Part shown: positions 54,054 to 63,062 of the stretch, piece by piece
Position numbering within the stretch: the stretch's first letter is position 1
Layout of the letters: every line of letters starts with the position of its first letter
NCBI GenBank assembly: GCA_913778205.1
Contig: CAJYUW010000039.1
Coordinates: forward strand, 83,393 to 147,392
Direction: 5' to 3'
DNA length: 64,000 bases
Source: an uncultured Curtobacterium sp.
GTDB taxonomy: Bacteria > Actinomycetota > Actinomycetes > Actinomycetales > Microbacteriaceae
Notes under the pieces: generated by a model
Seen by the model: only the letters and a program-made list of their open reading frames with translations
The model's database searches: none
Told to the model about the DNA's origin: nothing
Program-made: the position numbers and the translations under genes

Positions 54054-54989
54054 TCAGGACCAGACGCGCCGGATGCCCCAGGTACCCGTCCAGGTCTCGT
54101 CGGGCTCGAGCCACCGCAGGCCCTCCCCCGAGTTGAGCGCGTTCGCGGGCGCGGTCATCGGCTCGACGGCGACGGCCAGCCCGGTGCCCTCGCCGCGCGG
54201 GAACGTCCGGGAGGTGAACACCTGCACGTACCGGAACGACTCGTCCTGCCAGAGTTCGACGCCGTCGCCCTCCGGTCCGTGCAACGTCGTGCGCCGGACA
54301 CCGTGCTCGTCGGGCGCGATGTCGGTGTAGGCGGTGTCGAGGTCCGAGTCGCCGGCACGACGACCAGCACGGAGGTCGGAGTCGGTGCCGGTGACGTCGA
54401 ACGTCCCGTCCGGCACCTTCTGCTCGTTCGTCGAGAACGCGGTGGCGGCGTCGAGGGTGATCACGAGGTCCTCGGGCGGGGTGTCGCCGGCGCGGAGGTA
54501 CGGGTGCGCGCCGACCGCGAAGGGCGCTCGGACGCCCGACCGGTTGGTGATCGTGTGGGTGACCCGGACGCCGTCGTCGACGAGTTCGTGGTGCACCCGG
54601 GTCTCGAGCGTGAACGGCCAGCCGTGCTGCGGGTGGATCGTGGCCTCCTGCTCGATGGACGACTCCGTCTGCGCGACCGTCCGGTACGGCGCGAAGCGGA
54701 GCAGGCCGTGCGAGGCGTTGCCGTACTTCGGCTCGGACACGTCGAGCTGCTGCACGGCGCCGTCCAGTTCCCAGCGGCCGCCGGCGACCCGGTTCGGCCA
54801 CGGGACGAGCACGATGCCGTTCGCCCCGGGTGGGGCCTGGTCGACCGGGAACGGCTCGGTGAGGTCGAAGCCGGCGACCCGGAGTTCGCGGATGCCGGCG
54901 GCGACCTCGGTCACGACGGCCTCGACGACCCCGTCGGGTCCGGCGTGGCGGAGGTGGTACTGACCTCCGGTGGGGGCGGCTGCGGTCAT
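54054..54989 (-). CDS. aldose 1-epimerase family protein
   Basis: A galactose mutarotase-type enzyme of 311 residues that interconverts alpha and beta sugar anomers. The fold is shown by GIVLVPWPNRVAGG near 55 (substrate Arg), HGLLRFAPY near 92, the catalytic-type His in PFAVGAHPYLRAG near 160 and the Glu in GLAVAVEPMTAPANAL near 275. It is on the same strand as the DeoR regulator, 46 bp downstream, next to galTK, so a role in galactose use is likely. Confidence 0.88.
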   Translation of the reverse strand: MTAAAPTGGQYHLRHAGPDGVVEAVVTEVAAGIRELRVAGFDLTEPFPVDQAPPGANGIVLVPWPNRVAGGRWELDGAVQQLDVSEPKYGNASHGLLRFAPYRTVAQTESSIEQEATIHPQHGWPFTLETRVHHELVDDGVRVTHTITNRSGVRAPFAVGAHPYLRAGDTPPEDLVITLDAATAFSTNEQKVPDGTFDVTGTDSDLRAGRRAGDSDLDTAYTDIAPDEHGVRRTTLHGPEGDGVELWQDESFRYVQVFTSRTFPRGEGTGLAVAVEPMTAPANALNSGEGLRWLEPDETWTGTWGIRRVWS

Positions 54990-55035
54990 GGCGGGCTGGT
55001 CCTTCCTGGGAACGCGTGCTGCTGCGCTGGGGTGG

Positions 55036-55851
55036 TCACCGTCCGTCGGCGACGACGACCTCGACCCCGGCCGCGCGGACGGCGTCGACCAGGTCGGCCG
55101 GAGCCTCGGCGGTCACGACGACGTCGACGTCCTCGAGCGCACGGACGACCCCGATGTGGGCCCGGCCGAACTTCGACCCGTCCGCGACCACGACCGTACG
55201 CCGTGCCGTGGCGGCGAGCATCCGCTTGGTCTCGGTCTCGGGCAGGTTGACGTTCGTCAGGCCGTGCTCGACATCCACGCCGGTCCCGCCGAGGAACACC
55301 ACGTCGGCGGCGATCATCGGCAGCACGGTCCCGTTGAACGGCGCGACAAGCGAGTGCTGCAGGGGACGGAGCGTGCCGCCGGTGACGATGACGGTGAAGC
55401 GCGGGACGGCCGGCTCGAGCGCGAGCGCGGTCGTCAGCGAGTTCGTCACGACGGTGACGTCCACGAGGTCGGTCCTCGCGACGAGGGCGGTCGCCACGGC
55501 CGCGGGCGTGGTGCCGACGTCCAGCACGACGCACTCGCCCGACCGGACGAGCGCGGCCGCGGCGCGGCCGATGGCGGCCTTGGCGACCTGGTGCTCGACC
55601 GCGGTCTCCTCGAACGGGCGCTCGCCGGAACCGGCCCCGAGGCGGACCGCACCGCCGTGCACCCGCCGGATCCGGGCCTCCAGGTCGAGCGCGGCGAGGT
55701 CCTGCCGGACCGTCACCTCGCTCGTGCCCAGCGCCGCCGCGAGCGCGGCCGTCCGGACGAGCCCGGGTGCCCCCTCGACGATCGCGACGATGCGGTCCTG
55801 CCGGAGGGGTGCGGGGAGCGCACCGTCGAGGAAGCGTTCGTCGTCCGTCAC
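55036..55851 (-). CDS. DeoR/GlpR family transcriptional regulator
   Basis: Sugar-phosphate-responsive repressor of 271 residues. The N-terminal helix-turn-helix is RQDRIVAIVEGAPGLVRTAALAAALGTSEVTVRQDLAAL, followed by the family RVHGGAV near 65. The effector domain has VVLDVGTTPAAVA, VTNSLTTAL and VVADGSKFG, which form the sugar-phosphate site. GTG 55851 is chosen because of the family start. It is divergent from galT with tandem TTTCG/TTCCG boxes between them, the likely operator. Confidence 0.88.
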   Translation of the reverse strand: MTDDERFLDGALPAPLRQDRIVAIVEGAPGLVRTAALAAALGTSEVTVRQDLAALDLEARIRRVHGGAVRLGAGSGERPFEETAVEHQVAKAAIGRAAAALVRSGECVVLDVGTTPAAVATALVARTDLVDVTVVTNSLTTALALEPAVPRFTVIVTGGTLRPLQHSLVAPFNGTVLPMIAADVVFLGGTGVDVEHGLTNVNLPETETKRMLAATARRTVVVADGSKFGRAHIGVVRALEDVDVVVTAEAPADLVDAVRAAGVEVVVADGR

Positions 55852-55859
55852 CGCACCAG

Positions 55860-55895
55860 TTTCGTCCGCTTCCGTCTGCTTTCGCAACACTTCGG
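55860..55895. promoter_or_regulatory. tandem TTTCG-type operator in the deoR/galT spacer
   Basis: TTTCGTCCGC, TTCCGTCTGC and TTTCGCAACA start at 55860, 55870 and 55880, with TTCGG at 55891. The pentamers are spaced by about one helical turn. DeoR-family repressors are known to bind such repeats. They directly precede the TACGAT -10 element (55903-55908) of galT. Confidence 0.65.
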
Positions 55896-55914
55896 ATGGC
55901 GCTACGATCGAATG

Positions 55915-57012
55915 GTGATCACCAAGCGCGCGACGAAGCTCGCGGACGGCCGCGACCTCTTCTACTTCGACGACGCCGATTCGACGCTGCCCGCTGAGCG
56001 GAGCATCGACCAGCGCGTCCTCGACCCCCGCCCCGAGACAGCCCGCATGCGTCAGGACGTCCTGACCGGCGAGTGGGTCTCGATCGCGGCGAGCCGGCAG
56101 AACCGGGTGTTCCTGCCGCCGGCCGACCAGGACCCGCTGGCCCCGCAGACCGACGCGAACCCGTCCGAGATCCCGAGCCGCTACGACGTGGCCGTGTTCG
56201 AGAACCGGTCGCCGTCCTTCGGTCCCGTGCTCGAGGCCGACGACGCTCCCCCGTCGCTCGATGCCCTGACCGAGGTCGGGCTGAACCGGCAGTTCCGCAG
56301 TGTCGGCCGGTGCGAGGTCGTGTGCTTCTCGCCGGAGACGAGCGGGTCGTTCGCGTCCATCTCCGAGTCGCGTGCCCGTACGGTCGTCGAGGCCTGGGCG
56401 GACCGGACCGCGGCGCTGTCGGCCATGCCCGGCATCCAGCAGGTGTTCCCGTTCGAGAACCGGGGCGAGGCGATCGGCGTCACGCTGCACCACCCGCACG
56501 GGCAGATCTACGCCTACCCGTACGTCACGCCGCGCACCCAGCGCCTGCTCGCGAGCATCGAGCGCTTCGGTCCGGACCTGTTCGATCAGCACCTCGCGAA
56601 CGAGCGGGCGTCGGAGCGGGTGGTCCTCGCGGGTGAGCACTTCACCGCCTTCGTGCCGTTCGCCGCGCGCTGGCCGATCGAGGTCCACATGCTGCCGCAC
56701 CGGCACGTGCCGGACTTCGCGGGCCTGACCGACGCCGAGAAGGACGAGCTGGCGCACATGCACCTGCGTCTGACGCGCGGCCTGGACGCGCTCTACGGCG
56801 ACCCGACGCCCTACATCGCGGCGTGGCACCAGGCCCCGGTGCACACCGCCCGCGACACCGTGCGGCTCATGCTGCAGATCACGTCCCCGCGTCGCGCAGC
56901 GGACAAGCTCAAGTTCCTGGCCGGCAGCGAGGCCGCCATGGGCGCCTGGATCGGGGACCTCGTGCCCGAGAAGGCGGCCGAGTTCATCCGAGGAGGGATC
57001 GAACGCGCATGA
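55915..57012 (+). CDS. galT: galactose-1-phosphate uridylyltransferase
   Basis: Leloir pathway enzyme that exchanges UMP between UDP-glucose and galactose-1-phosphate. About 365 residues. The active-site motif HHPHGQIYAYPY (nucleophile His in HPH) is near residue 195, and LPHRHVPDFAGL near 260 supplies metal/substrate contacts. GTG 55915 lies exactly 6 bases after TACGAT, a leaderless layout; ATG 55912 would add one residue. The stop overlaps galK by 4 bp. Confidence 0.94.
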   Translation: MITKRATKLADGRDLFYFDDADSTLPAERSIDQRVLDPRPETARMRQDVLTGEWVSIAASRQNRVFLPPADQDPLAPQTDANPSEIPSRYDVAVFENRSPSFGPVLEADDAPPSLDALTEVGLNRQFRSVGRCEVVCFSPETSGSFASISESRARTVVEAWADRTAALSAMPGIQQVFPFENRGEAIGVTLHHPHGQIYAYPYVTPRTQRLLASIERFGPDLFDQHLANERASERVVLAGEHFTAFVPFAARWPIEVHMLPHRHVPDFAGLTDAEKDELAHMHLRLTRGLDALYGDPTPYIAAWHQAPVHTARDTVRLMLQITSPRRAADKLKFLAGSEAAMGAWIGDLVPEKAAEFIRGGIERA

Positions 57013-58145
57013 CGTTCCAACAGGTCTACGGGTACGAGCCGGCGGTGCAGTACTCCGCCCCAGGTCGCGTCAACCTGATCGGCGAGCACACCGACTACAA
57101 CGACGGGTACGTGCTGCCCTTCGCGATCGACCGGCGGACGGTCGCCTCGATCGGGCAGCGGCAGGACCGCCTGCTCCGGGTCGCGTCGGCGTTCGAGCCG
57201 GACGCCGTGCACGAGCTGTCGCTCGACGACCTGTCGCCCGACCGCATGAGCGGCTGGTCGGCGTACGTCTTCGGCATCGCCTGGGCGCTGGGCGAGCAGG
57301 CCGGCGCGGACCTCTCCGACACGACCGGCTTCGACGTCTTCATCGAGTCGGACGTGCCGGTCGGCGCGGGCCTGTCGTCGAGCGCGGCGATCGAGTGCGG
57401 GGTGGCCCTGGCCTTCAACGACCTCTGGGAGCTGGGCCTCGACCGCAAGCAGCTGGCCCGCGTCGGCCAGTACTCCGAGAACCACGCGGTCGGCGCCCCG
57501 ACCGGGATCATGGACCAGTCGGCGTCGCTCCTCGGCGAGCAGGACGCCGTCGTGTTCCTCGACTGCCGGACGCTCGACACCGCCGTGGTCGACCTCGCGC
57601 TCGAGGCGAACGGGCTCGAGGTGCTGGTCATCGACACCCGGGTCGAGCACGCCCACGCCACCGGCGGCTACAAGGCGCGCCGTGAGTCGTGCGAGCGCGG
57701 CGCGGCGGCGATGGGTGTCCCGGCGCTCCGGGACGTCTCCGTCCAGGACCTGCCCCGCGCCCAAGAGCTGCTCGACGACGAGACGTTCCGCCGGGTCCGG
57801 CACATCGTGACCGAGGACCAGCGCGTCCTCGACACGGTCCGGACCCTCCGCGAGGACGGTCCGCGCGCGATCGGGTCGCTGCTCGTCGCCTCCCACGAGT
57901 CGATGCGCGACGACTTCGAGATCTCCGTGCCGGAGCTCGACCTGGCGGTCGCGACCGCGATGGAGCACGGTGCAGTGGGCGCGCGGATGACCGGCGGCGG
58001 CTTCGGCGGTGCGGCGATCGCGCTGGTCGACCGGGAGGCACGACAGACGATCGCAGACGCCGTCACCGCCGCCTTCGCCGCGGCCGGGTACCGCGAGCCG
58101 AACGTCTTCACCGTGCACGCCGCGCAGGGCGCCCGGCGCGACTGA
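57009..58145 (+). CDS. galK: galactokinase
   Basis: Phosphorylates galactose at C1 with ATP. 378 residues. GHMP kinase motifs are intact: galactokinase signature GRVNLIGEHTDYNDG near residue 20, motif 2 PVGAGLSSSAAIE near 118 and motif 3 MTGGGFGGAAIAL near 323. The ATG overlaps the galT stop (ATGA), so the two are translationally coupled. The long hairpin at 58211-58270 follows. Confidence 0.95.
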   Translation: MTFQQVYGYEPAVQYSAPGRVNLIGEHTDYNDGYVLPFAIDRRTVASIGQRQDRLLRVASAFEPDAVHELSLDDLSPDRMSGWSAYVFGIAWALGEQAGADLSDTTGFDVFIESDVPVGAGLSSSAAIECGVALAFNDLWELGLDRKQLARVGQYSENHAVGAPTGIMDQSASLLGEQDAVVFLDCRTLDTAVVDLALEANGLEVLVIDTRVEHAHATGGYKARRESCERGAAAMGVPALRDVSVQDLPRAQELLDDETFRRVRHIVTEDQRVLDTVRTLREDGPRAIGSLLVASHESMRDDFEISVPELDLAVATAMEHGAVGARMTGGGFGGAAIALVDREARQTIADAVTAAFAAAGYREPNVFTVHAAQGARRD

Positions 58146-58210
58146 CGCCGACGGCGCTCCGCGCCGTGCGGGAGCGCCACCGGTGGCGCCGACCCGGCCC
58201 GGTCTCGTTC

Positions 58211-58270
58211 GCACAAGCAACGGCACTGCGCACCGCGGATCCCCGTGGTGCGCAGTGCCTGTGGTCGTGC
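58211..58270. terminator. long hairpin, family B, bidirectional terminator
   Basis: Arms 58211-58234 and 58247-58270 pair with a perfect inner 13 bp (GGCACTGCGCACC) and weaker outer part. The loop is GCGGATCCCCGT, close to that at 15336. It is between convergent galK and the gene at 58332. Confidence 0.7.
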
Positions 58271-58331
58271 GGGTCTCGGCGGGGCCGCCTCCGCGGGAGC
58301 GCTGCGCCGATGGTCGGCCGTGCGGCGCGCG

Positions 58332-58781
58332 TCAGCCGGTGTAGTCGGCGTACCGGGAGACCACGTCCACGTTCCCGATGACGAACGGGTGCGGGTTCCC
58401 GTGCTCGACGACCCACTGCACCCAGGTCATCTCCACCGGGATGAGCAACCACACGAGCACGGTCGTCCCGATCACGCCCGCGAGCGCGAGCCCCATCACC
58501 GCGTGCTCGTCGAACCGCCGGGCACCTCGGCGTGCGATCGCGACGACGAAGCCGACGACCGCGGAGCCCACCGTCAGGAGCGTCCAACCGACCCACGGGT
58601 GGCTCGTGATCGTGGTCTCGGTGCCGCCGTGCGAGAACCCGGTCGACCACGTCGCGCCGAACTGCTGGACCACGAGCGCCAGCACGACGATGATCACCAT
58701 CCACCGCGCGTCCTTGGTGAGCTGCGACGGCTCCGGACGGGGCCGGAGCACCGGCTCGGTCAGTGTCGTGTCGTCCCCCAT
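58332..58781 (-). CDS. hypothetical three-span membrane protein
   Basis: A 149-residue protein with spans at about 27-47, 65-83 and 99-118 and short polar ends; the C terminus reads VVSRYADYTG. No Cys. TACGGT lies exactly 6 bases before ATG 58781, a leaderless start. I do not recognise the family. Confidence 0.75.
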   Translation of the reverse strand: MGDDTTLTEPVLRPRPEPSQLTKDARWMVIIVVLALVVQQFGATWSTGFSHGGTETTITSHPWVGWTLLTVGSAVVGFVVAIARRGARRFDEHAVMGLALAGVIGTTVLVWLLIPVEMTWVQWVVEHGNPHPFVIGNVDVVSRYADYTG

Positions 58782-58817
58782 GCGACGACCGTAGCACCCG
58801 GTGCGGGACATGGCGGA

Positions 58818-58838
58818 GGCGATCCGTGCCTCCAGTCC
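58818..58838. repeat. half-site repeat GGCGATCCGTGCCTCCAGTC
   Basis: In the spacer between the membrane protein at 58332 and the folD terminator. Confidence 0.6.
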
Positions 58839-58865
58839 GGGTGGAGGATGACCGGCACGCGGAAC

Positions 58866-58902
58866 CGACAGATCACCGCGGCCGGACCGCGGTGATCTGT
58901 CG
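58866..58902 (-). terminator. 16-bp perfect hairpin after folD
   Basis: Arms 58866-58881 and 58887-58902 (CGACAGATCACCGCGG) with loop CCGGA, 42 bases past the folD stop. Probable terminator of glyA-folD. Confidence 0.75.
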
Positions 58903-58943
58903 CTTCCCTGGAAGGCGGCGGGCGGGCGCCAGGGCGGCGCGCG

Positions 58944-59876
58944 TCAGCGCAGGTGGCGCTCGGCGGCCTCGACGACGTTCTTCATGAGCATCGCCCGGGT
59001 CATCGGCCCGACGCCACCCGGAGTCGGCGAGAGGAACCCGGCGACCGACGCGACGGCGGGGTCCACGTCGCCGCGGAGCTTCGCCCTGCCGGTCTCCTCG
59101 TCCACGATCCGGCTGATGCCGACGTCGATGACCGCAGCACCGGGCTGCACCCAGTCGGGCTGCACGAGTCCGGCGACCCCGGCCGCGGCGACGATGATGT
59201 CGGCACGGCGGCACTCGGCGGCGACGTCCTCGGTCAGGGAGTGGGTCAGCGTGGCCGTGGCCTCGAGCCGGGTGAGGAGCAGGCCGAGCGGGCGACCGAC
59301 CGTCAGCCCCTGACCGATGATCGTGACGTGCTTGCCCCGGATCGGGACCTCGTACGCCTCGAGCATCGCGACGATGCCGCGCGGCGTGCAGGGCAGCGGG
59401 GCGTCGATCGTGCCGGCCCCGCCCGGGACGGCGAGCACGAGCTCGCCGAGGTTGGTCGGGTGCAAACCGTCGGCGTCCTTCGCCGGGTTCATCAGCTCGA
59501 GCATCGGGACCGGGTCGATGCCCTGCGGCAGCGGGAGCTGCACGATGAACGCGGTGACCCGCGGGTCGTCGTTCATCTGCAGGATCGCGGACCGGATGTC
59601 GGCGGCACTCGCGGTGTCCGGCAGGTCGATGCGGACCGAGTCGAGCCCGATCTGCGCCGAGTCCTTGTGCTTGCCGGCGACGTACGACACCGAGCCCGGG
59701 TTCTGGCCGACCATGATGGTGCCGAGTCCTGGCCGGAAGCCGTGGTCGTGCAGCCGGTCGATGCGGGACTTCAGGTCGTCGAGCGTGCGGGCGGCGAGGG
59801 CGGCGCCGTCGATGCGGACGGCAGAGTCCTCCCCCGCCCAGCGAGCCCGCGGCAGGTCTGCCACGGCGCCGCTCAC
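58944..59876 (-). CDS. folD: bifunctional methylene-THF dehydrogenase/cyclohydrolase
   Basis: Oxidises methylene-tetrahydrofolate to methenyl-THF and hydrolyses it to 10-formyl-THF. 310 residues. Catalytic Lys in [16 protein letters not shown] near 66, QLPLPQGID near 112, NADP-binding [13 protein letters not shown] near 180 and the C-terminal signature [15 protein letters not shown]. The first 20 residues ([10 protein letters not shown]) are an extra leader; the GTG start overlaps the glyA stop by 4 bp (GTGA), which fixes it. The operon is under the ZTP riboswitch upstream of glyA. Confidence 0.94.
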   Translation of the reverse strand: MSGAVADLPRARWAGEDSAVRIDGAALAARTLDDLKSRIDRLHDHGFRPGLGTIMVGQNPGSVSYVAGKHKDSAQIGLDSVRIDLPDTASAADIRSAILQMNDDPRVTAFIVQLPLPQGIDPVPMLELMNPAKDADGLHPTNLGELVLAVPGGAGTIDAPLPCTPRGIVAMLEAYEVPIRGKHVTIIGQGLTVGRPLGLLLTRLEATATLTHSLTEDVAAECRRADIIVAAAGVAGLVQPDWVQPGAAVIDVGISRIVDEETGRAKLRGDVDPAVASVAGFLSPTPGGVGPMTRAMLMKNVVEAAERHLR

Positions 59877-61162
59877 GCGTACAGCGGGAACGCGTCGGTG
59901 AGGACCTTCACGCGGGCCGAGAGCGCCTCGATGTCCGGGTTCGGCATGAGCGTCAGCGCGATGATGTCCGCGACCTCGGTGAACTCCGCGTCGCCGAAGC
60001 CACGCGTCGCGAGCGCCGAGGTACCGATGCGCACACCCGACGTGACCATCGGCGGGCGCGGGTCGAACGGCACGGAGTTGCGGTTCACGGTGATGCCGAC
60101 CTCGTGCAGGAGGTCCTCGGCCTGCTTGCCGTCGACCTCGGACTCGCGGAGGTCCACGAGGACGAGGTGCACGTCGGTGCCACCGGTGAGGACGTCGATG
60201 CCGGCGGCCTTGGCGTCGTCGGCCGTCAGACGCTCGGCGAGGGCCTTCGCGCCACGGAGCGTGCGCTCCTGGCGGTCCTTGAACTCCGGCGTTGCGGCGA
60301 GGAGGAACGCGGTCGCCTTCGCGGCGATCACGTGCATGAGCGGGCCGCCCTGCTGGCCCGGGAACACGGCGGAGTTGAGCTTCTTGAAGAGCGACTCGTC
60401 GTTCGACAGGATGATGCCCGAGCGCGGGCCGGCGAGCGTCTTGTGCACGGTCGAGGACACGACGTGGGCGTGCGGGAGCGGCGACGGGTGCAGACCAGCG
60501 GCGACGAGGCCCGCGAAGTGCGCCATGTCCACCCAGAGCGTCGCACCGACCTCGTCGGCGATCTCGCGGAACTTCGCGAAGTCGAGCTGCCGCGGGTAGG
60601 CCGACCAGCCGGCGATGATGACCTTCGGCTGGTGCTCGACCGCCTTGGCGCGGATGTCGTCGTAGTCGACCTCGAACGTCTCCGGGTCGACGCCGTACGA
60701 CACGGCGTTGTAGAGGCGGCCGGAGAAGTTGAGCTTCATGCCGTGGGTCAGGTGGCCGCCGTGGGCGAGCTCGAGGCCGAGGATGGTGTCGCCGGCGGAC
60801 GCGATCGCGTGCAGGACGGCGGCGTTCGCGCTGGCGCCGGAGTGCGGCTGCACGTTCGCGTAGGCGGCACCGAAGAGCGCCTTCGCACGGTCGATGGCGA
60901 GCTGCTCGGCGACGTCGACGAACTCGCAGCCGCCGTAGTAGCGCTTGCCGGGGTAGCCCTCGGCGTACTTGTTCGTCAGGACCGAGCCCTGCGACTCGAG
61001 GACGGCGCGCGGCACGAAGTTCTCGGACGCGATCATCTCGAGGGTGTCGCGCTGACGGCCGAGCTCGTTCTGCAGGACCGCGGCGATCTCGGGGTCGACC
61101 TCGGCGAGCGGTGCGTTGAAGCTCGACTGCGTGGTCACAGTGGGCAGATCGGTGATGGACAC
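59873..61162 (-). CDS. glyA: serine hydroxymethyltransferase
   Basis: PLP enzyme that moves a one-carbon unit from serine to THF, 429 residues. The PLP Lys is in [16 protein letters not shown] near 238; [32 protein letters not shown] is represented by NKYAEGYP near 60; [12 protein letters not shown] near 210 holds the PLP-pairing Asp. [10 protein letters not shown] starts after GAGGAG. A 120-base leader before it contains a ZTP-type aptamer. It is coupled to folD. Confidence 0.95.
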   Translation of the reverse strand: MSITDLPTVTTQSSFNAPLAEVDPEIAAVLQNELGRQRDTLEMIASENFVPRAVLESQGSVLTNKYAEGYPGKRYYGGCEFVDVAEQLAIDRAKALFGAAYANVQPHSGASANAAVLHAIASAGDTILGLELAHGGHLTHGMKLNFSGRLYNAVSYGVDPETFEVDYDDIRAKAVEHQPKVIIAGWSAYPRQLDFAKFREIADEVGATLWVDMAHFAGLVAAGLHPSPLPHAHVVSSTVHKTLAGPRSGIILSNDESLFKKLNSAVFPGQQGGPLMHVIAAKATAFLLAATPEFKDRQERTLRGAKALAERLTADDAKAAGIDVLTGGTDVHLVLVDLRESEVDGKQAEDLLHEVGITVNRNSVPFDPRPPMVTSGVRIGTSALATRGFGDAEFTEVADIIALTLMPNPDIEALSARVKVLTDAFPLYA

Positions 61163-61221
61163 GGGACTCCTCGTTGTCGGTTCCGCCGCGCACGAGCACG
61201 ACGAGGTGGACGGGTGGGCGC

Positions 61222-61300
61222 GGCCCAGGCGTACGGCCGCGCACCGTGTCAGGTGTCGCTCCCCGATGGTGACCCATCCAACGCCAGTCGCGACCTCCCG
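61222..61300 (-). promoter_or_regulatory. ZTP (pfl) riboswitch upstream of glyA-folD
   Basis: On the minus strand the leader begins GGTCGCGACTGGCG (61295-61282), continues with GGGTCACCATCGGGGAGCGA and, after a variable loop, ends CCGTACGCCTGGGCC (61236-61222). These are the conserved halves of the pfl motif, with the CGCC/GGCG pseudoknot. The promoter GTGACA (61329-61324), 17 bases, TACGAT (61306-61301) places the start at the aptamer edge. Downstream, CCTCGT (61206-61201) could pair with ACGAGG (61174-61169) next to the ribosome site. ZTP sensing of low 10-formyl-THF fits glyA and folD. Confidence 0.85.
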
Positions 61301-61338
61301 ATCGTACCGAGCGCTCCCGTTCGTGTCACCCTGGTGGC

Positions 61339-61626
61339 ATGACCTTGACCACGCCGGACGTCGACGAGCGGACGACGACCCGCTCCGAGACCCCCTGGGT
61401 GACGGTGGTCTGGGACGACCCGGTCAACCTGATGTCGTACGTCACCTACGTCTTCCAGTCGTACTTCGGGTTCAGCCGCCCGGAGGCGGAGCGGCTCATG
61501 CACCAGGTCGACGAGGAGGGCCGGGCGATCGTCGCCACGGGCGCCCGCGAGGTGATGGAGGCGCACGTGCAGGCGATGCACGGCTACGGCCTGCAGGCGA
61601 CCGTCGACCGCGTCCCGGCGCCGTGA
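61339..61626 (+). CDS. clpS: ATP-dependent Clp protease adaptor ClpS
   Basis: N-end rule adaptor that hands substrates to ClpA/ClpC, 95 residues. The family motif [16 protein letters not shown] holds the N-degron-binding Asp, followed by [20 protein letters not shown] lies 6 bases before ATG 61339. The stop overlaps the DUF2017 gene (GTGA), the usual actinobacterial pair. Confidence 0.93.
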   Translation: MTLTTPDVDERTTTRSETPWVTVVWDDPVNLMSYVTYVFQSYFGFSRPEAERLMHQVDEEGRAIVATGAREVMEAHVQAMHGYGLQATVDRVPAP

Positions 61627-62102
61627 TCCCGTTCGTCCGCCGGTCCGACGGCGTGCACCTGGCCATGTCCCCCGGCGAGCGCGACGTGCTGACGTCGCTG
61701 ACCGAGCAACTGCAGCAGGTGCTCGCCGGGGACGTCTCGGCGGACCCGGTGGCGACGCGGATGTTCCCGGACGCGTACCCGGGCGACGCGGCGGCGAGCA
61801 GCGAGTTCGGCCGGCTGACCCGTCCCGACCTGCTGACGCAGAAGACGACGAACGCCTCGGTCGTGCACGACTGGTCGACGGGCGTGCGGGACGGCGCGTT
61901 GACCCCGGAGGACGTGCAGGCCTGGCTCCGGTGTCTGACGGACCTCCGACTGACGATCGCGGAGCGCCTCGGGATCACCGACGCGGCCAGCGAGGAGGCC
62001 TCGGCTGCGGACCGGTCCGACCGTGCGGTGGGGCTCCGTGACGTCTACGACTGGATCGGGTACGTGCAGGAGCACCTGGTCGACACCATCAGCGTCCCTT
62101 GA
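61623..62102 (+). CDS. DUF2017 protein (AosR-like family)
   Basis: A 159-residue protein coupled to clpS by a 4-bp overlap. The C-terminal half ([26 protein letters not shown], then [17 protein letters not shown]) is the DUF2017 helical region. The M. tuberculosis member AosR (Rv1332) also follows clpS and is a redox-responsive regulator. This protein has a single Cys (in LRCLTD) and so cannot use an intramolecular disulfide; redox sensing of that kind is doubtful here. Confidence 0.88.
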   Translation: MIPFVRRSDGVHLAMSPGERDVLTSLTEQLQQVLAGDVSADPVATRMFPDAYPGDAAASSEFGRLTRPDLLTQKTTNASVVHDWSTGVRDGALTPEDVQAWLRCLTDLRLTIAERLGITDAASEEASAADRSDRAVGLRDVYDWIGYVQEHLVDTISVP

Positions 62103-62105
62103 TCG

Positions 62106-63005
62106 TCAGGCCGCGGCGCCGAGTCGGAGCAGCTCGTGGCGGTGTGACCGGGCCCAGCCGGCCAGGGAGCGAGGCGGCTCCCCGGTGATGAGCTCGACCT
62201 CGTCGGTGAAGGCCGCCACGCCGTCGAGACCGCGCCGCGCGACCCGTCCGAACTGCTGACGGAGCCCTTCGGCCTGCCAGGCGTCGACCCCGCCCGCCCA
62301 CAGCAGGGCACGGAACACGCGGCTCGGCAGGTGCAGGTACCGCACGCGTCGGTCGAGCCCATCGCTCAGCCCACGGGCGACACCGTGCCCGTCGAGCAGC
62401 TCCGGTCCGGTGAGGACGGGCTCCGCTCCGGTGTGCTCGCCGCGGAGCAGGACCGTCGCGGCGACCTTGGCGATGTCGGCCGTGTCGATCCACCCGATGA
62501 CGCCACGGCCCATCGTCTGCGGGAACACCCCCCGTCGGATCGCCGGTCCGGACGCCACGAGGTTCGTCATGAACCCGGACGGATGGAGGATCGTCCGCTC
62601 GAGTCCGCTCGCCCGGACGGCCTCGTCCACCTGCCAGATGGCGGCGGCCCACGGCATCGGCGAGTGCTCGGCCGCGTCGCCGCCGGACAGGTGGACGATC
62701 GCCCGCACCCCGGCGGAACGGGCCGCACCGACCGCGGTCCGCCCGTGCTCCGCCTGGCGTGGTGTCGCCGCGGTGACGAGGAAGAGCTGGTCGACCCCGA
62801 CGAGCGCCTCGGTGAGTGCCGCCCGGTCGCCGAGGTCGGCGAGGCGGGCCTCGACACCCCGGGCCGTGAAGGCTTCCACCTGGTCGGGGCGCCGCACGAC
62901 GGCACGGACCCTCGCCCCGGCGGCGCGGAGCCGTTCCACCGCCTGGCCGCCCACGTCTCCGGTGGCTCCCGTGACCGCGATGATGTCGTTGCCGTGCTGT
63001 GTCAT
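62106..63005 (-). CDS. NmrA/NAD(P)H-binding oxidoreductase-like protein
   Basis: A 299-residue atypical short-chain dehydrogenase. The NAD(P)-binding loop AVTGATGDVGGQAVERL is at about 13-29; no YxxxK catalytic pair is present (the position reads SGGDAAEHSPMPW). The layout matches NmrA-like proteins and azoreductase/quinone reductase-like QorB types. ATG 63005 starts MTQHGNDIIAVTG. It is divergent from a MarR regulator across a palindrome, so it is likely the target of that regulator. Confidence 0.87.
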   Translation of the reverse strand: MTQHGNDIIAVTGATGDVGGQAVERLRAAGARVRAVVRRPDQVEAFTARGVEARLADLGDRAALTEALVGVDQLFLVTAATPRQAEHGRTAVGAARSAGVRAIVHLSGGDAAEHSPMPWAAAIWQVDEAVRASGLERTILHPSGFMTNLVASGPAIRRGVFPQTMGRGVIGWIDTADIAKVAATVLLRGEHTGAEPVLTGPELLDGHGVARGLSDGLDRRVRYLHLPSRVFRALLWAGGVDAWQAEGLRQQFGRVARRGLDGVAAFTDEVELITGEPPRSLAGWARSHRHELLRLGAAA

Positions 63006-63018
63006 GATCGCTCCCAAG

Positions 63019-63034
63019 TATCAGTTTTCTGATA
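63019..63034. promoter_or_regulatory. palindromic operator TATCAG-TTTT-CTGATA
   Basis: A perfect 6-4-6 inverted repeat in the spacer between the NmrA-like gene and the MarR gene, 15 bp before the former. It is an AT-rich island in GC-rich DNA and a likely binding site for the adjacent regulator. Confidence 0.7.
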
Positions 63035-63062
63035 TCCGACGGTACGCCGGTAGCCTCGACGG

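Noticed and set aside
61163..61338. THF riboswitch upstream of glyA
   Set aside because: The conserved sequence blocks fit the ZTP (pfl) motif instead.
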